NCBI GenBank assembly: GCA_019137255.1
Contig: WPDH01000220.1
Location: 1 to 64,000 of the forward strand
Length of the DNA stretch: 64,000 bases
From: Corinectria fuckeliana
Taxonomy: Eukaryota > Ascomycota > Sordariomycetes > Hypocreales > Nectriaceae
Direction: 5' to 3'
Part shown: positions 37,318 to 49,364 of the stretch, piece by piece
How positions within the stretch are numbered: the first letter of the stretch is position 1
How the letters are laid out: every line of letters starts with the position of its first letter
The notes under the pieces: model-generated
The model's input: the letters and a program-made list of their open reading frames with translations, nothing else
What the model was told of the DNA's origin: nothing
Database searches by the model: none
Made by a program: the position numbers and the translations under genes

Positions 37318-40300
37318 TTACTTCTTGTTCAGCGTCTTGTGCTTCTCAAGTGTCTCGGCTAGCTCCTTTGCCAGATCTTTGGTCTTGACTTGGACCATCC
37401 AAGTCTCCAAGCCATCTCCCGCATCGTTCGAAGTCGTCAGCTTGACATACTTCTCCTCTGCCTTGTATGTCATGCCAGGCAAAACTGCTCGGTTCATGGC
37501 TACATTGCCACGAGGTTCCGCCCGCAGAAGGAGTCGTACCGCATTCGTCTCCTTGTGCTTGAGCAGCCGCAGCGGCCCCACACCTTGAGTTGACCAAGGG
37601 CTCTTCGACTTGGGTTTCTTGTCTTCCGACTTGTCAGAAGCCGACACGAACTTGAGCACCTTGGCCCGCACATCGTGCAGCGTATCCTCGTCGGCCTCTA
37701 ACCCCTCCGTCAAGTTAATCTGCTCATGCTTCTCGCCCTCCTCGTCGCCACCGGTAGCCGGTTGGTTTGGCGCCGATGGTTCCGGGGTCCCTCCAGCGGG
37801 TGTCGTGGCCAGGCTGGAGCCTCCTCCAAGACTGAATGGTGTGTCTACGCCCGTCGCTTTAGCGGGAGGATTTTCCGACCAGGAACAGGAGACTTACTTG
37901 TCCCGGTGGTGGACGCCCCACCAACTGGGGGTTGGAGGTTGCCGAACGCGGGTGCCGGTTGGCTAGATCCAAACATGTTGCCAGAGGCCTGCGGAGTTTG
38001 AGAGGGTGCAGCCGTGAAGTTGAAGCCTGTGGCACCACCAGCGCTAGAGGCGCCGCCAAACACGGGTGTGGGATTGGCTTGGTTCCCACCGAAGGCCGGC
38101 GCCGGTGTGCTGGTGCCACCACCTCCAAACTGGAATGGGCCGGCCGTACTAGTTGATGGTGCCGGGATCCCACTGAAGTTGAACATGCCTCCTTGGGTCG
38201 AGGTCGAGGCTGCGCCGAATCCAGGGTTGTTTCCGGTGTTTCCAGACGTGAAGGGGTTGTTGAATCCAGTACCAGAAGCTCCGAAGCTGAATGGGACGCC
38301 ACCAGATCCTGAGTTGGAAGAAGATGCGGCACCAAAGCTAGGGGCGGTGGTGCTCGGACCGGTGGCCGGCGTCGAAGAGGCACCGCCAAAGATGGGAGCT
38401 GACGGGGTGCTTGAGGCGCTGTCAAAGCTGAAGATGGGAGTCGCGGACGGTGCAGTACTTTCTCCGCCGTTGAAAGCTCTCTTTGCAGGAGACGGACCAT
38501 CCTGTTTCATGGGGCTTCCGTCAAACGTGGGAGCAGAAGATGAAGGAGACTTGGGCACACCAAACATGGGCTTTGGTGCAGCGTCCGAGGTCCCATTAGG
38601 CTTCGAAGCTCCTCCAAAGAAGGCGGGAACAGTGGCAGGAGTCGAGTCTGACTTGGGAGCAGAGCTAGAAGCACCAAAGAGGGGTGCGGCTGTCGGTGTT
38701 GAGGAAGCGCCTCCGAACATGTTGCTCGTGGTGCTAGATGGCTTCACTCCAAATGGAGGGTTTGCCGTGGGCGCATTGGTGTTGGTTGAGGATGCGCTGG
38801 GAGTGCTAAACAAAGGAGCAGCAATCTTGGGAGCCTCAGTGGGCTTCGCAGCCTCAGTAGGCTTTGATCCGAAAAGGGTTGAAGACTGCAGGACAGGTGC
38901 CGCAGGGGTAGATGACTCTGCCGGTTTGCCGACAGAGCCGAAGATATTGGAGGCAGAAGACGTTGCGGGCTTGTCGTCGGACTTGGTAGCTCCAAACAAA
39001 GAAGTAGATTTCGCAGGCTCGGTCGCTTTAGGAGTTTCGGTCGGCGGCTTCATCCCGAAGATATTGCTTCCCAAAGTAGGTTGCGCGACGGGGCCCTTGG
39101 CCTCGAATAGGGACTTCTTAGGAGCCTGATCGTTCTCTTTGTCAGATTCACCCCCCGACTTGTCCTTTTGTTCGGCAGCTGCCTCCGAGGAGGACTCCTT
39201 ATCAGCAGACTTGTCTTGCTTCGGAGCTCCGAAGATGTTGGCGCTGGCAGTGGCCTTGGGAGCGAAGACAGCGCTGGACGATGCCGAAGAGGAGTTGCCG
39301 AACAGGGAGTTGGGCTGAGCAGCAGAGGTCGGCGCGAACTTGATCGGGGTGGTGCTGGGGTTCCAGGTCTGGTCGACAGGCTTGGGTACAGCTGTCTCAG
39401 AAGCTGGCTCTTCAGGCTTCTCCTCCGCTCGCACTGGCTCGCCCTCCTTGTTCTTGGTTACGCGATCAAACAAGCTTCGTCCAGGCGTGCTTTCCCTCGT
39501 TCCAGGGGCACTGGACTCGCCCGCCGCAGGAGCATTCGTTGGAGTAGGCTTGTTGCCAAAGAGGGTCGAGCCGATTTGAGAAGCCGTGTCAGCGCCGCTA
39601 GCAGCCGCGCTTGGCTCATCGCTTTGTCCGGTCTCTTGACTCTGCTCGGCGTCAGAGTCGGTTTCGCTCTCCGCGTCAGCTTCCACACCACTATTCTTGG
39701 CAGAGCTGGCATCAGAGAGGTATCCAAAGATGCCGCCAGGTTGAGCAGGGGCCGGCTTCAGGTCTTGGAAGAGAGAACGGGCCAGGCCGCCAGCACCATT
39801 GATCTTCTTTGATGCGAAGGGGTTCGGTTTGGCACCTGATCCTGTCTCTGCGGGCTTTGATGTAGCCTTCACAGGGGAACCGGCCGGAGTGGATGACTTG
39901 TTTGCAATCTTCTCGAAAAGAGACTTCGCGGCGGATGGAGTAGACTTCTGCATCTTAGAGGGCTGGCTCTCGGTTCCCTCGCTAAGAGATGCCTTCCTCT
40001 TGTTCTTGTTGAGGAAAGGAGTGGCTGCCTGAGCTTCCTGTCTCTGCTCATCGTCCTTATCGGCAGCTCGCCGCTTGTTGTTGCTGACAGCGGCAGCTCC
40101 GGTGTTCTTGGAGATCTCTTCATCGGCCTTGCGCTTCTTTGAAGCAGTGGCCTTGGTGGGGGTGGGTTCGGCTTCCTCCTCCTCAGGTTCAGGTAGACCA
40201 TGCTCTCGTCGCCACCTCTTTAAGACATCCTTTGATGGCTTGACGTTCTGGAACTCGTACAGACCGTACCGCAAAAGAATGATGCTCCGGCTCTTCTCAA

Positions 40301-40970
40301 ACTCCTTTGCGAAGTTGATAACATTTAATTTCCAATCCTTGTTGGAGAAGATCTCGTTCGCTGCATACTTGAGCCGTCGGAGGTCGAGTATACAGAAGAA
40401 CTGTCGGCGCTGCTCGTCGTCGAAACCGGGAGGGCAGAGGTGCGAGAGGAACTGGTCGGCGTAAATGGAGCCCTTGGTGTTCCACTCTTTCGGGATTTTC
40501 TTTGTGATAGCCTCGCCAGACAGCTCAGGGTCGGGATCCTCAATTCGCATGGGGAATAATTGTTTGGAGGTAGCCTTGGCAGCCATTCCCCGAGGCGTGA
40601 CCTGGGCAGTAGATTCTCGGAACATGCGGTTCGGCTCGGGGGTGGCGCCGGGGGCAAAAACCTTCTTCATGGTGTTCTGGGGCAGACTTGGTGAGAAGGA
40701 AGCGACGGGAGGGCTGTCGCTGATGGTGGACGCCCGGAAGATGTTACGGGCGGTGGCAATCGACGTCTTGTTGAGGCTGCTCGATGGTATTTCATCGCGG
40801 GTTGTCAGCAGCCTCCGCGGAGGGGCACTCTGTGGCGTTCCGAGCCGCTTGGCGTTGAAAGGCGACGAGACGTAGGCGCGTTTCGCGAAGGGCAGAGGAG
40901 GACGCGGACGAGGCGTGCTCCGACCGGACGAGGCGAGCTCACTATCGCCGGGGATGGAAAAGGTGACCAT
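37318..40970 (-). CDS. NUP2: FG-repeat nucleoporin with C-terminal Ran-binding domain (Nup2/Nup50-like)
   Basis: This is a nuclear pore protein that binds importin-alpha and RanGTP to help release and recycle transport factors. Two exons, 40970-37898 and 37844-37318, are separated by a 53-nt intron and give 1,199 aa. The start is the ATG opening MVTFSIPGDSELASS; the frame is open further upstream but has no conserved features or in-frame ATG there. In order: a basic N-terminal region, a conserved helical part near residues 160-260 (EEWNTKGS-like and WKLNVINFAKEFEK segments), a Lys-rich acidic middle, then about 17 FG motifs (SLFG, NIFG, PAFG, PVFG) over roughly residues 680-1010. A RanBD1 domain follows at about 1080-1195 (HDVRAKVLKF, LLLRAEPRGNV). 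It is much longer than yeast Nup2 (720 aa), mainly in the disordered middle. The gene lies between, and colinear with, gamma-tubulin and NBR1. Confidence 0.88.
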
Positions 40971-42030
40971 CTTGAGGAGTGGTTGATGGCAGGTTGGAGT
41001 AGAAGGCGTTATGAAAGAGGGAAGGGATGAAGTCGAAGTCGAGGGCGCGTCGGGGAATGTGAGGACCTGCGGGTGCGAACCGTAGACCAAAGGGGACAAA
41101 ACAAGGCCAGGAAGACGAGGGCAGCAGAGCTGAGTGATCGAGTCGCAATTATACTGTCGTTGGACGGTGTTGGGCGGTGCGACGTAGATGGCAGCGCAGT
41201 CGCATCGAGGCCGGGTCGCCCTGGGAAACGACACGAAAATGCGAGTTGTGGTGTTTTGGTGTGGGAGCGGATGCACTGAGCTGGGCGGCTGATGACCCTT
41301 TCTTTGTCTTTCAAAAAAAAAACCGCCCCGCTTTTCCCTGCAACTAGAAGCGTCCTTAGGTCCTCAGGCAGCAACCCTAGGCTCAGGAATGGCCTAGCTG
41401 CCTTCCAAGGTTAAAGTGGTCTTGCGGAGAAGTGTGCAGATCCCGTGACTTGGTCAGACAACCGCGAGCCCACCATTCACAGCGAAGTCCGAGTATTCAC
41501 CAAATGCACGGAAAGTAATTAGGTACCTACCCTACCTGCAAGGCATCATGCCATGCCGAGGCCACGGCTGGTGACAGCGTGGCACGAACTTCAATCGGCT
41601 ATTACGTTCTTTTCACGGTTTCGTCGTATCTACTATGTACGCCAGGTTACATCCCTCCTTAAGTAGGTACACTCACACACGATAGGTCTCGGACAGGTAA
41701 GTATGCGGTTACATGCTAGTACATTTATTGAAAGCTACCAACCATAGACTTCAATTTGCTTCCGTCCCTGTTGTTCAGTCCGAATAAAGAGCGTGGGCCC
41801 CCCTCCATAGCGCAGGTACGAAACCACAGTCCAAGCCAAGTGTCACGTCGCCTTTTGTTGTGTCTTGGCCAGCTGCAAGTGCCCGTAGAGCATCAAATGC
41901 AGACCCGTCAGGCCAGGCGAGAAAGACAAAGAGGAAATAATACAGAAATAGCAGGAGGGGGCAGCAACAAATAAAAAGATCAACTACCGGAACCCCGTAT
42001 CCCAAGCCCAGCCTCAGTAGATCGCGTTGT
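40971..42030. other. Intergenic region between NBR1 and the nucleoporin
   Basis: About 1.06 kb. It should hold the nucleoporin promoter and the NBR1 3' end. Visible features are an A-rich run near 41313-41321 and a TACCTA/TAGGTA motif at 41521-41537. No gene is supported. Confidence 0.6.
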
Positions 42031-44947
42031 CTACTTCGCGACAGTCTTCTTCTTTTGTTCCTGAAGATACTCCTCATCGGAGGCATCCAGGATGTCGTAC
42101 TCCTCGTCAGTCATGAAGCCGTCGTCGGAGACATCCCAGTCCTCATCTCCAGACTCCTTCGCCTCAGCCTGGTCAGCTGCGGGAGCGGGCTCGGCCTGGG
42201 TAGCCTCGTGGATGCTAGCCATGGGAGACTCCTTCTCAAGCTTGGGGAAGATCATCTGGCTTGAGGCTTGGCTGTCCTCGGCTTCGGTGTTGTCAACCAA
42301 GGGCTGCGTCTTGGTCTCGGGCTCAGACTTGAGCTTGAGCTCGGGCTTGGCCTCCGACTTGATAGTTCGGACACTGACGTCGCACCAGAGGCGGTCGCCG
42401 AACTTCTCGCCGGAGGGAGCGGTTAGGCGCCAGTACGAAACAACCTTACCAGGACGAGCGGGAGTGCGGAGCAAAACCGTGAAGGAGAACTCCTGACCAG
42501 GGGCCAGAGGAGGGTAGCAGACGGTTGACTCGGAAGCCGAGACGAGCTCAGAGATGCGAGCGGGGTGGTTAGGGTCAACATGGCCCATGTAATCACCGCC
42601 AACGAACTTGACCGAGCAGCCCGCAGGCCAAGCCACTTTGCCCCCGTTTCGGAGCAGCCAGGTTTGCTCGAAGACGTGGTTGGGAGGGAGAACGGTGCCG
42701 TCGACAGTGGTGTCACTCACAAAGACAGCGCTCAAGGGCTCGTTATGGGCAGCGGGCTTCTCAGCAGGCACGGGAGCGGAAACCTCTTTCTTCTCATCCT
42801 TGATCTCTGGCTTGTTGACTGGGGGCGTAGGAGCCCTAACCGCCTTGATGGGAGCGGGCTGGTAAGGCTTGACATCCATAATTGTTCGAGTCGGGTTGAT
42901 CGTGTTGCTTCCAGTCCAGGTCACAATATCGACAGTCTCGGTGGCCTTGGAATTGGTGGTGGTGCGGTCACCCATAAGAGGCATTCGATGGCCACTCTGG
43001 TGCTCGCCCGTTGTGGTGATGCTAACGTGGCGAACGGGAGTCTTGAACATGATCATGGGGTGAGTCTTGTTGTGGGTGTTGCTGGGGCTGGCCTCGCAGT
43101 TGGCACAGAAATCAACGTCATTGCAGACAGCGCACTTGTAGCGAACGCCGTGGACGTACGCAGGGTACGCCTCATTGCTAGCGCAGAGGGGACCATCGCA
43201 ACAGATGCCGATGTGAATGGCGGTGGGAGTTCGGCGAACCTCCGAAAGGTGCTCATAAATCGGAACAAAGCGATGGTTCGGGTGGGCCAACTTACTGCCC
43301 TTGATACAGCTGGGGCAGTAGTCCCAGTCTGGGCAGTCAAGGCACTTGTGGCGAATTCCCGCGATGTACTGGACACGATTAGTTGGACGTTGTGAACGGA
43401 AAAGATTGGCTCTTGTTACCTTGTCACAGCCGTCGCAGATGGCATGGTGCATCTGGTTGCGACCAGGGGCCATCTTGATCTTGATGTGCTTGGGCATCTC
43501 GGTACCCTTGACGGCAGGGATGAAGCCGTGCTGGGGATGATGACCGTGGGCATTCTTGCTGAAGCAAGGCTGGCACAGGTCGTAGTCCTCGCACGTGTTG
43601 CAGTGGAGGAACTCATGCTCGGGAAGCTCTGCATACTGGTTAACATCGATCCCATTGTGGTAGGCCGTACAGACGGGTTAACATACCTTGGACACAACAG
43701 TTGCAAGTCCGCATGACGCCTAGGGAGGCCCATCGAGCCATCAGCGGTTCGAAGTTGGGCTTGGGCAGCGTAGGAGCCTCGTCCTTAGACTCGATCTTGA
43801 TCTCGACATTGATAGACTTGGGTTTCTCCTCGGCCTTGGACTGCTCCGTGTCCTTGGGCTTCTCCGTGTCCTTGAGCTTTGAAGCAATCGTCTCGGTGAC
43901 GCTCCGAACGAGTCGGCCACCGACGGTAGTACGCTTAATCAGCCAGTGATCCTTACCGTGGCAAGTGATACCCTGCTCGACACAAGTTTGACAGAGATCA
44001 AAGTCACCATCGTCGCATGTAGAGCAGTGATAGTGGACATCTGGAATGGTCTTCTCGCAGCTGTTGCAGCATATGGCGTAGGCAGCACTAGCACTAGTGG
44101 CAGGACAGGTGTTGACGGGGATTAAGGTATGGTCGGGGCCCACGGTGTATGGAGTAACCGGGACACGCATAGCGCGGGAAGGTCGGGGACGAGTAACACG
44201 GTTCTCGTTCAGTGCAATGCGATTCTCGTTCAGACTTAAACGACTGCCAAGGCCGGACTGGTGCTCCATCAGCTTGGCGAATCGGCTCTCGAACTCACGG
44301 CGAGCGTCGATACGGTCGCCGAGGTATTTGGCAGCGTCTGCCGGGAAAACTGGGATGGGGTTGGTCCGGAACGGCAAAGTAGTCTCCGAGAAGGTTGTGG
44401 CCGAAGGAATTGGGGCGGGAGCATCGGTTGGTGTCGGGGCAGGGCTAATGTTGACCTGGCTTTCCTGGGGACTGACGGTGGTAGAGGCAAATCCGGCCTC
44501 GGGCTCATCCTCGATAGTGACGGGCTTAGGCACCGGCTTCTCGAGAGGTTCTCGCGAAGTGACGCGGATCTTGAGCTTGGATTTGGCCTTGGCGGCACGG
44601 TAAAGCTGCTTGAAAATGGGGACGTTCTCGGGCTCAAGGTGCACGAAGGCGGCAGCAGAGTCGGAATAGCGGTCCAAGACAAGCTCCGCATCTGGTGGGA
44701 GGTGTAGGAAAGTTCGGATCTACGGCGAGGTCAATACCATGGACATGAATTATGGGTTCACCTTTTCGCCCGTAAACGGAGAAAAACAAGAGGCAGCAGG
44801 AGGGAGGAAATTTGCACGTACGTTGTGCTCGAGCGTCTCGGGGACCATGTCCCTGAGAGGCATCTTGGTTCGGCGAGTGGTACCTTCAAACTGGAGCTTG
44901 ACGGTGACCATCGCGTCAAGGCTAGTGGAGGGCGCGGCGGAAGCCAT
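42031..44947 (-). CDS. NBR1: NBR1-type selective autophagy receptor with four ZZ zinc fingers
   Basis: NBR1 proteins bind cargo and Atg8 to drive selective autophagy; the Sordaria homologue acts in pexophagy. Four exons, 44947-44822, 44719-43687, 43628-43420 and 43368-42031, give 901 aa. In order: a PB1-like N-terminus (about 10-95, split by intron 1), a disordered Pro/Thr stretch with a repeated LNENR, then four ZZ fingers near residues 255-305, 380-425, 445-495 and 505-560, each with paired CxxC motifs. An NBR1 four-tryptophan (FW, Ig-like) domain follows at about 668-785 (TWLLRNGGKVAWP). The extreme C-terminus is acidic and holds EEYDIL, with Y880-L883 fitting the LIR/AIM consensus. Introns 2 and 3 each cut a ZZ finger; for intron 2 the downstream acceptor (exon from 43628) keeps the ZZ frame. 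Domain order matches filamentous-fungal NBR1; animal NBR1 has one ZZ. Confidence 0.93.
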
Positions 44948-45996
44948 GGTTGCGATGGCGACTGGTACGGTCAGCGAGAGGTTCGATACATAGAAAGCAA
45001 AGGCATTCAAGCCCCGAATCCAGATCCCACGATGGAGAACACAAGGAAATATGAGTATTCGGGGATCAACAATGACGATGATGACGGTGGAGCCTTACCT
45101 GCCTACTTGGGGCGGTGACGAAGTGCTGTTATCGGGGGACGAGATAAGGAATCCGCGGGTGCGAGACGGTCGTCGCCCGTCAGCGATGGAGGGTAAGAGG
45201 TGTGAATTCGGTGGAGGGGAGAGGAGTGATGCAGAAAAGAAGATGGATGAGAGGTGAAAGAAGATGAAATTTGGGGGTGAGAGGTCGGATGAGATGATGA
45301 AGGAGAGAAGATGGGAAGGGAAGAGGGTTGAGTGGTGGGAGAAGAAGAAGTAGAAGCTCTGTCGGCTGGCCGCGCAGGTGTTGGAGGCGAGAGTCAAAAG
45401 GTACCTGTAAGCACCCGCTGCACGAGCACTGGCGGTGGGCACTGGGGGGGACCTTGGGGACACCCGGAACGCTATCTCAGCACGCACCTTTGGGGGCCCG
45501 GGTTCAGTCACCGTGGCTTGGGAGGCGGATGGCGGGCTTCCATTGCGTGTGCCAGCTGACGGAGAACCTGGCTGCCTTCGGCACTGGTGGGCCACTCACT
45601 GGCTGGCTGGCGACCGACGGGGGTGGGGCCTTGGAGCAGCCAACCTGACCGGGCGGCGGGGAGGGCGGCGATCCAGATACCTAGGTACCTATCCGCCCGG
45701 TCACCGTAGCACAGAGTCTCCAGTAGGTTTGACCACTGGCTGTGTGGCGCTGCGTGAATCGGGCTTAGCCCTGCCGCCGCTGTAACACATGCTCGCCTCA
45801 CCCCCGCTGCCAGGTACTACTAGGTACTAGGTACGTACTGAGGTACTGTCGCACTCTGTCAGATGACTGACCAGGGATTATTATGCCTTGCATTCATGAG
45901 GTAGAAGATAACGAATGTGCTATGCAAATTCAGAAACGGAGAAGACGGAGCCTGTGCACCGTTTGGAGGAGACCTACCGTTTCGAGTGCTTCCCCT
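44948..45996. other. Intergenic region holding the NBR1 promoter
   Basis: About 1.05 kb. The 350 bases next to NBR1 are G/A-rich on the + strand, so C/T-rich in the NBR1 sense direction, as in fungal core promoters. TACCTAGGTA-type palindromes lie at 45678-45691 and a GGTACTA/GGTACGTAC array at 45812-45848. No gene is seen. Confidence 0.6.
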
Positions 45997-47608
45997 TCAT
46001 GCAATCTTCAATCTTGCTGCCTTGTCAAACGCCGCTTTCCCTCTCGCATCGTTCAACGAGTCAATCCACACCATCGACTTCAGCATCTTCCGTGCCTCCT
46101 CCCAAGAAGCCAGCGGAACAAGCCCGAGCACTTCCCCGAACCAGCCCACGTGTCGCGCGCCCGCGTCATTGGAAAACGAAGTGTTCAACACTGTCAGCAG
46201 CCAGAACAATATCGCAGGTGGTGGCACATCCACAGACGAAGCCTGCAACCTGAGCAAGGCGGCGCTGAGCATGTCCGCGAGGCGGCCTTGCTCCAGCTTG
46301 AGATACTGCCATTGCATGAAAACTGCCGTGGCAAAGGCGACCATGCCAACGCGCAGCGCCTCGCCCAGAGGGCAGTGGTCGAGAGAGATGTGAAGCAGCC
46401 GGTAGAGCACTGATACCATGATCTCGCTGAAGGTCGTATGGGTCAGTCTGTGCCCTGTTTGACCAGCGAGGTTACAAATCTCGGAAAACCTCTGTAGGTC
46501 TTTCCATACATTAGCTAGTCTCCAGTCTAGGGCCAGAATGAAAGCCGATGCTTCATCCTCGCGAGTAAGCCGGCGTTTCTTGTGGTCTACAACGTAACGG
46601 TCCCAAGATATCGCCTGGCGGAAGAACGCGGGGCGGTGTCCAAATGAGAGAGCAAACCCAAGATCGACTCTGAGGAGAATGGGGTTGGTTACTAAATCAA
46701 GTTGAGGGTTTTCAGTATTTACCTGCATATCTTGGCTGGCAATTCATGTGTTGACGTTCTCAACGATCCCAGGCCACCCCGTAGGCTGACCATCCTTTCG
46801 AGGCCTTGCATGTGGTTCTGCACTGTCGCTCGATCGCCAAAGACTTGTGCTGCCAACGCCAAGGTCACGACTGTCATGATGGTCTGGTCAGAAATGGCGA
46901 GCGGGTCATTGGGGATGGCTATCCGCTCTTGGAGCAGTCGGAGGGTCTTGAGAAAATGGAACTGCGTCAATAGGCTGCGATCCCGACCCAAGCGCTCATC
47001 CAAGTACGCCTCGCTGGAGAACAGCATGGAATGGAGATAGACGCGATCGCTCATGAGGCTCCCGACCCAGCTGGTGTCGAACGACTCGACCTCGAGGCAT
47101 ATCTCGGTGGGATATAGTCCGTCCACGACAACCGATAGAACTGAAGTCCAAACGACACAATCAGCATGTGATGTATTGTCAGGACAAGCTGTGGGGCGGG
47201 CGAACATCTGATGATACCCTCGAGCATGTACGGCTTGATGACTTCCGGAAACTGGACCCAAGCCAATTCAGACCCCACGCGGGTCGGGCTCGGGATTGGG
47301 TATGTGTCGGGGTGCTGCTTGGACTGTGTCCGCTCATCATCCTGGCTGATCCACGATGGCAACGGACGGCAATCCTTGCGTCGAGCCCTGCCGCGAGTGA
47401 CATGGCTCCTGACGAGGCGCTGATTGTCTTGGCTGCGGCGCTGCGACGGCGTGGTGGTGATGAACTCGAACCCTTCAGGTTCGGGGTTTGAATGCCGGCT
47501 CGTCAGAGGTCTCGCGACGGTGAGTGGGTGGAGTATTTGAGCTGCTTGGTGGTGCGTACTGTCCGTCGCCTTCGCCCCTTCACTCCCCGACTCTTTGAGT
47601 GATGTCAT
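45997..47608 (-). CDS. Fungal-specific transcription regulator (Fungal_trans_2-like), no zinc cluster visible
   Basis: Three exons, 47608-47218, 47140-46723 and 46669-45997, give 493 aa. The N-terminus reads EFITTTPSQ...LVRSHVTR followed by a basic patch, the usual opening of the large family of fungal regulator-like proteins assigned to PF11951. The remaining ~350 residues are helical and hydrophobic (LFSSEAYLDE, ALAAQVFGDRA, HMQGLERMVSLRGG), the LRGG segment being typical of this domain. No Zn(II)2Cys6 cluster is present, as in many members, so it may act through a partner. It is divergent from a short-chain dehydrogenase across a 633-bp spacer, which suggests but does not prove that it regulates that gene. 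Intron 2 (77 nt) has a GTATCA donor, less canonical than the others. Confidence 0.8.
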
Positions 47609-48241
47609 TGGCGACTTCTGAGTAGATTTAATCACGGCAAAGGTGAGTCGAGGAAGCAGTGACGAGAAACCATTGCTTGCACGTTCATCTCGACTGAATA
47701 TCTTCGAGTTATGGTGGATGGCAGTCCAACTCCACCGTGTCGCGCGAAATGGAGCATGCCAAGACATCTGCATTTGCCTGTCTGGGACTAGCGACTACTC
47801 AATCGAGTGTCCCGGGATTTGTCCCACTTTTCCGCTGTCACGATCCATCTACCGGCAACGTCGAGCAGAAGCAATGTCATCTGTGAAAAGGACCTGCTAT
47901 GTAATAAGCCTCGAACTGCGGGCAAGCGGACGAAATCGAAATATCCGGGCCCTCCGTCTTAGCAGCTCTGGACAAGTAATCAAAGTCTAGCTATTCCCAG
48001 AATGGGTTGTGAGAATGGCTTGGCACCGGGCTTTAGGCAATTCTGCGCCCGTGATAGTTAATACGGAAGACTTATAAAGGGTCGCTGTCCAACCCGGAAA
48101 ATAGAGGAATAATAGTAAGAAAAGGGAACGAATGCCTCAGCATTAGCCATATCATTTCCTCTACTTTCCCCCATATTATATTTGTTCTTGTTCATCTACC
48201 GACCTTGCCAACTTCAACACAAGCACCAACCCCACTCGAGG
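47609..48241. promoter_or_regulatory. Shared divergent promoter of the regulator and dehydrogenase
   Basis: The two coding regions start 633 bp apart, facing away from each other. On the dehydrogenase side, TATAAAG at 48073-48079 lies about 165 bp before the ATG, followed by a C/T-rich patch at 48150-48173. The spacer is short enough for shared control. Confidence 0.6.
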
Positions 48242-49364
48242 ATGACTTCATCCAAGGACATGCCGCCCATGGCGGCGGGCTACGTCTCCATGTTTTTAAA
48301 AAACCAATTCTTCACCAAACTTCCGAGGACCTCCGAGGAAATACAACTTTTGGGCAAGACTGCCATCGTAACTGGCGCTAGCAGCGGTCTCGGCCTCGAG
48401 AGTGCTAGGCAGATGCTCGCTCTTGGCCTGTCACACCTCGTCATCGCCGTCCGCTCACCGGAGCGAGGGCAGCTGGCCGCTTCGAAGCTGCACGCCGCGA
48501 ACCCCAACGCGAAGATCGAGGTCTGGCCTTTGGAAATGGAGTCCTACCAATCCGTCCAGGCGTTTGCCCGGCGATGCGAGACGGGGCTTGCGAGGATAGA
48601 CATGACTATTCTAAACGCGGGCGTCGCTGAGATGGAGTTTAGCCTGGCTGGTTCCACGGGCCACGAGAAGACGATGCAAGTCAACTACTTGAGCACGGTG
48701 CTGCTCGTGATCCTCCTCCTCCCCATTCTCAAAGCCAAGTCGACTGCCAGGGCGCCGCCTCGGATTACGATTGTGAACTCGATGATGTCGACATTTGCCA
48801 AGTTTCCCAACCAGAAAAAGAGACCGCTGCTGGCGTCGTTCGACGACACAAAAGTCACACCCTGGGACCCTTCGGAGCGCTACAACGTGACAAAGTTGCT
48901 CGGGCAGTTGTTTCTCAGTCGATTGGCGGACCAGATCGCTCCCGAGGATGCCACAATCAACATGGTTGAGCCGGGGCTGGTCAAAGGCACAGGGCTGTTC
49001 CGCAACATCCACGGGGTGGTTGGCGCTGTATTTGACTTGATCAAGTCAGCTTCGGCGAGGTCCGTGGAGGAAGGGGCCCTGACGTATATTGACGCGGTGG
49101 CAGTCAAGGGAAAGGAATCACATGGGTGCTTTGTGGTGAACTGCAAGATTCATCCGTAAGTCTCCTCGATTCGCAGAGATGGCAATCAGCCTTACCGCAA
49201 CTGGAGCGCTAGGCTAATGACGAAACCATGACAGACTTGCTACCATGACGTACGGACCAGAGGCAAAGGCCATTACGGATCAATTGTGGGAGGAGACGCT
49301 TGATGAGTTCAGCTTTGCGGATGCGCGGGGAATCATGCGGTCTGTTTCCAAGAAGGTTGTTTAG
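48242..49364 (+). CDS. Short-chain dehydrogenase/reductase
   Basis: This is an NAD(P)-dependent oxidoreductase of the classical SDR fold; the substrate is unknown. Two exons, 48242-49155 and 49235-49364, give 347 aa. Visible motifs are the nucleotide-binding TGASSGLG (about residues 44-51), NAG near 124, a catalytic Ser in TIVNSMMS near 180, and the catalytic YxxxK as YNVTK (Tyr about 214, Lys about 218). The first ~38 residues precede the fold, as in retinol-dehydrogenase-like fungal SDRs. The hydrophobic stretch LLVILLLPIL near residue 160 is part of the fold, so no membrane anchor is claimed. The start is the ATG of MTSSKDMPP. The gene is divergent from a transcription regulator. No polyketide, peptide or terpene synthase is nearby, so membership of a secondary-metabolite cluster is not supported. 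Confidence 0.9.

Noticed and set aside
40971..41276. N-terminal extension of the nucleoporin frame
   Set aside because: The frame is open but its first codon is GTG and there is no conserved sequence; the ATG at 40970 starts the protein-like region.
47169..47608. Zn(II)2Cys6 cluster in the regulator
   Set aside because: No CX2CX6C pattern in exon 1; only a basic patch is visible.
45997..49364. Secondary-metabolite gene cluster around the dehydrogenase
   Set aside because: No polyketide synthase, peptide synthetase, terpene synthase, cytochrome P450 or transporter is present; neighbours are housekeeping genes.
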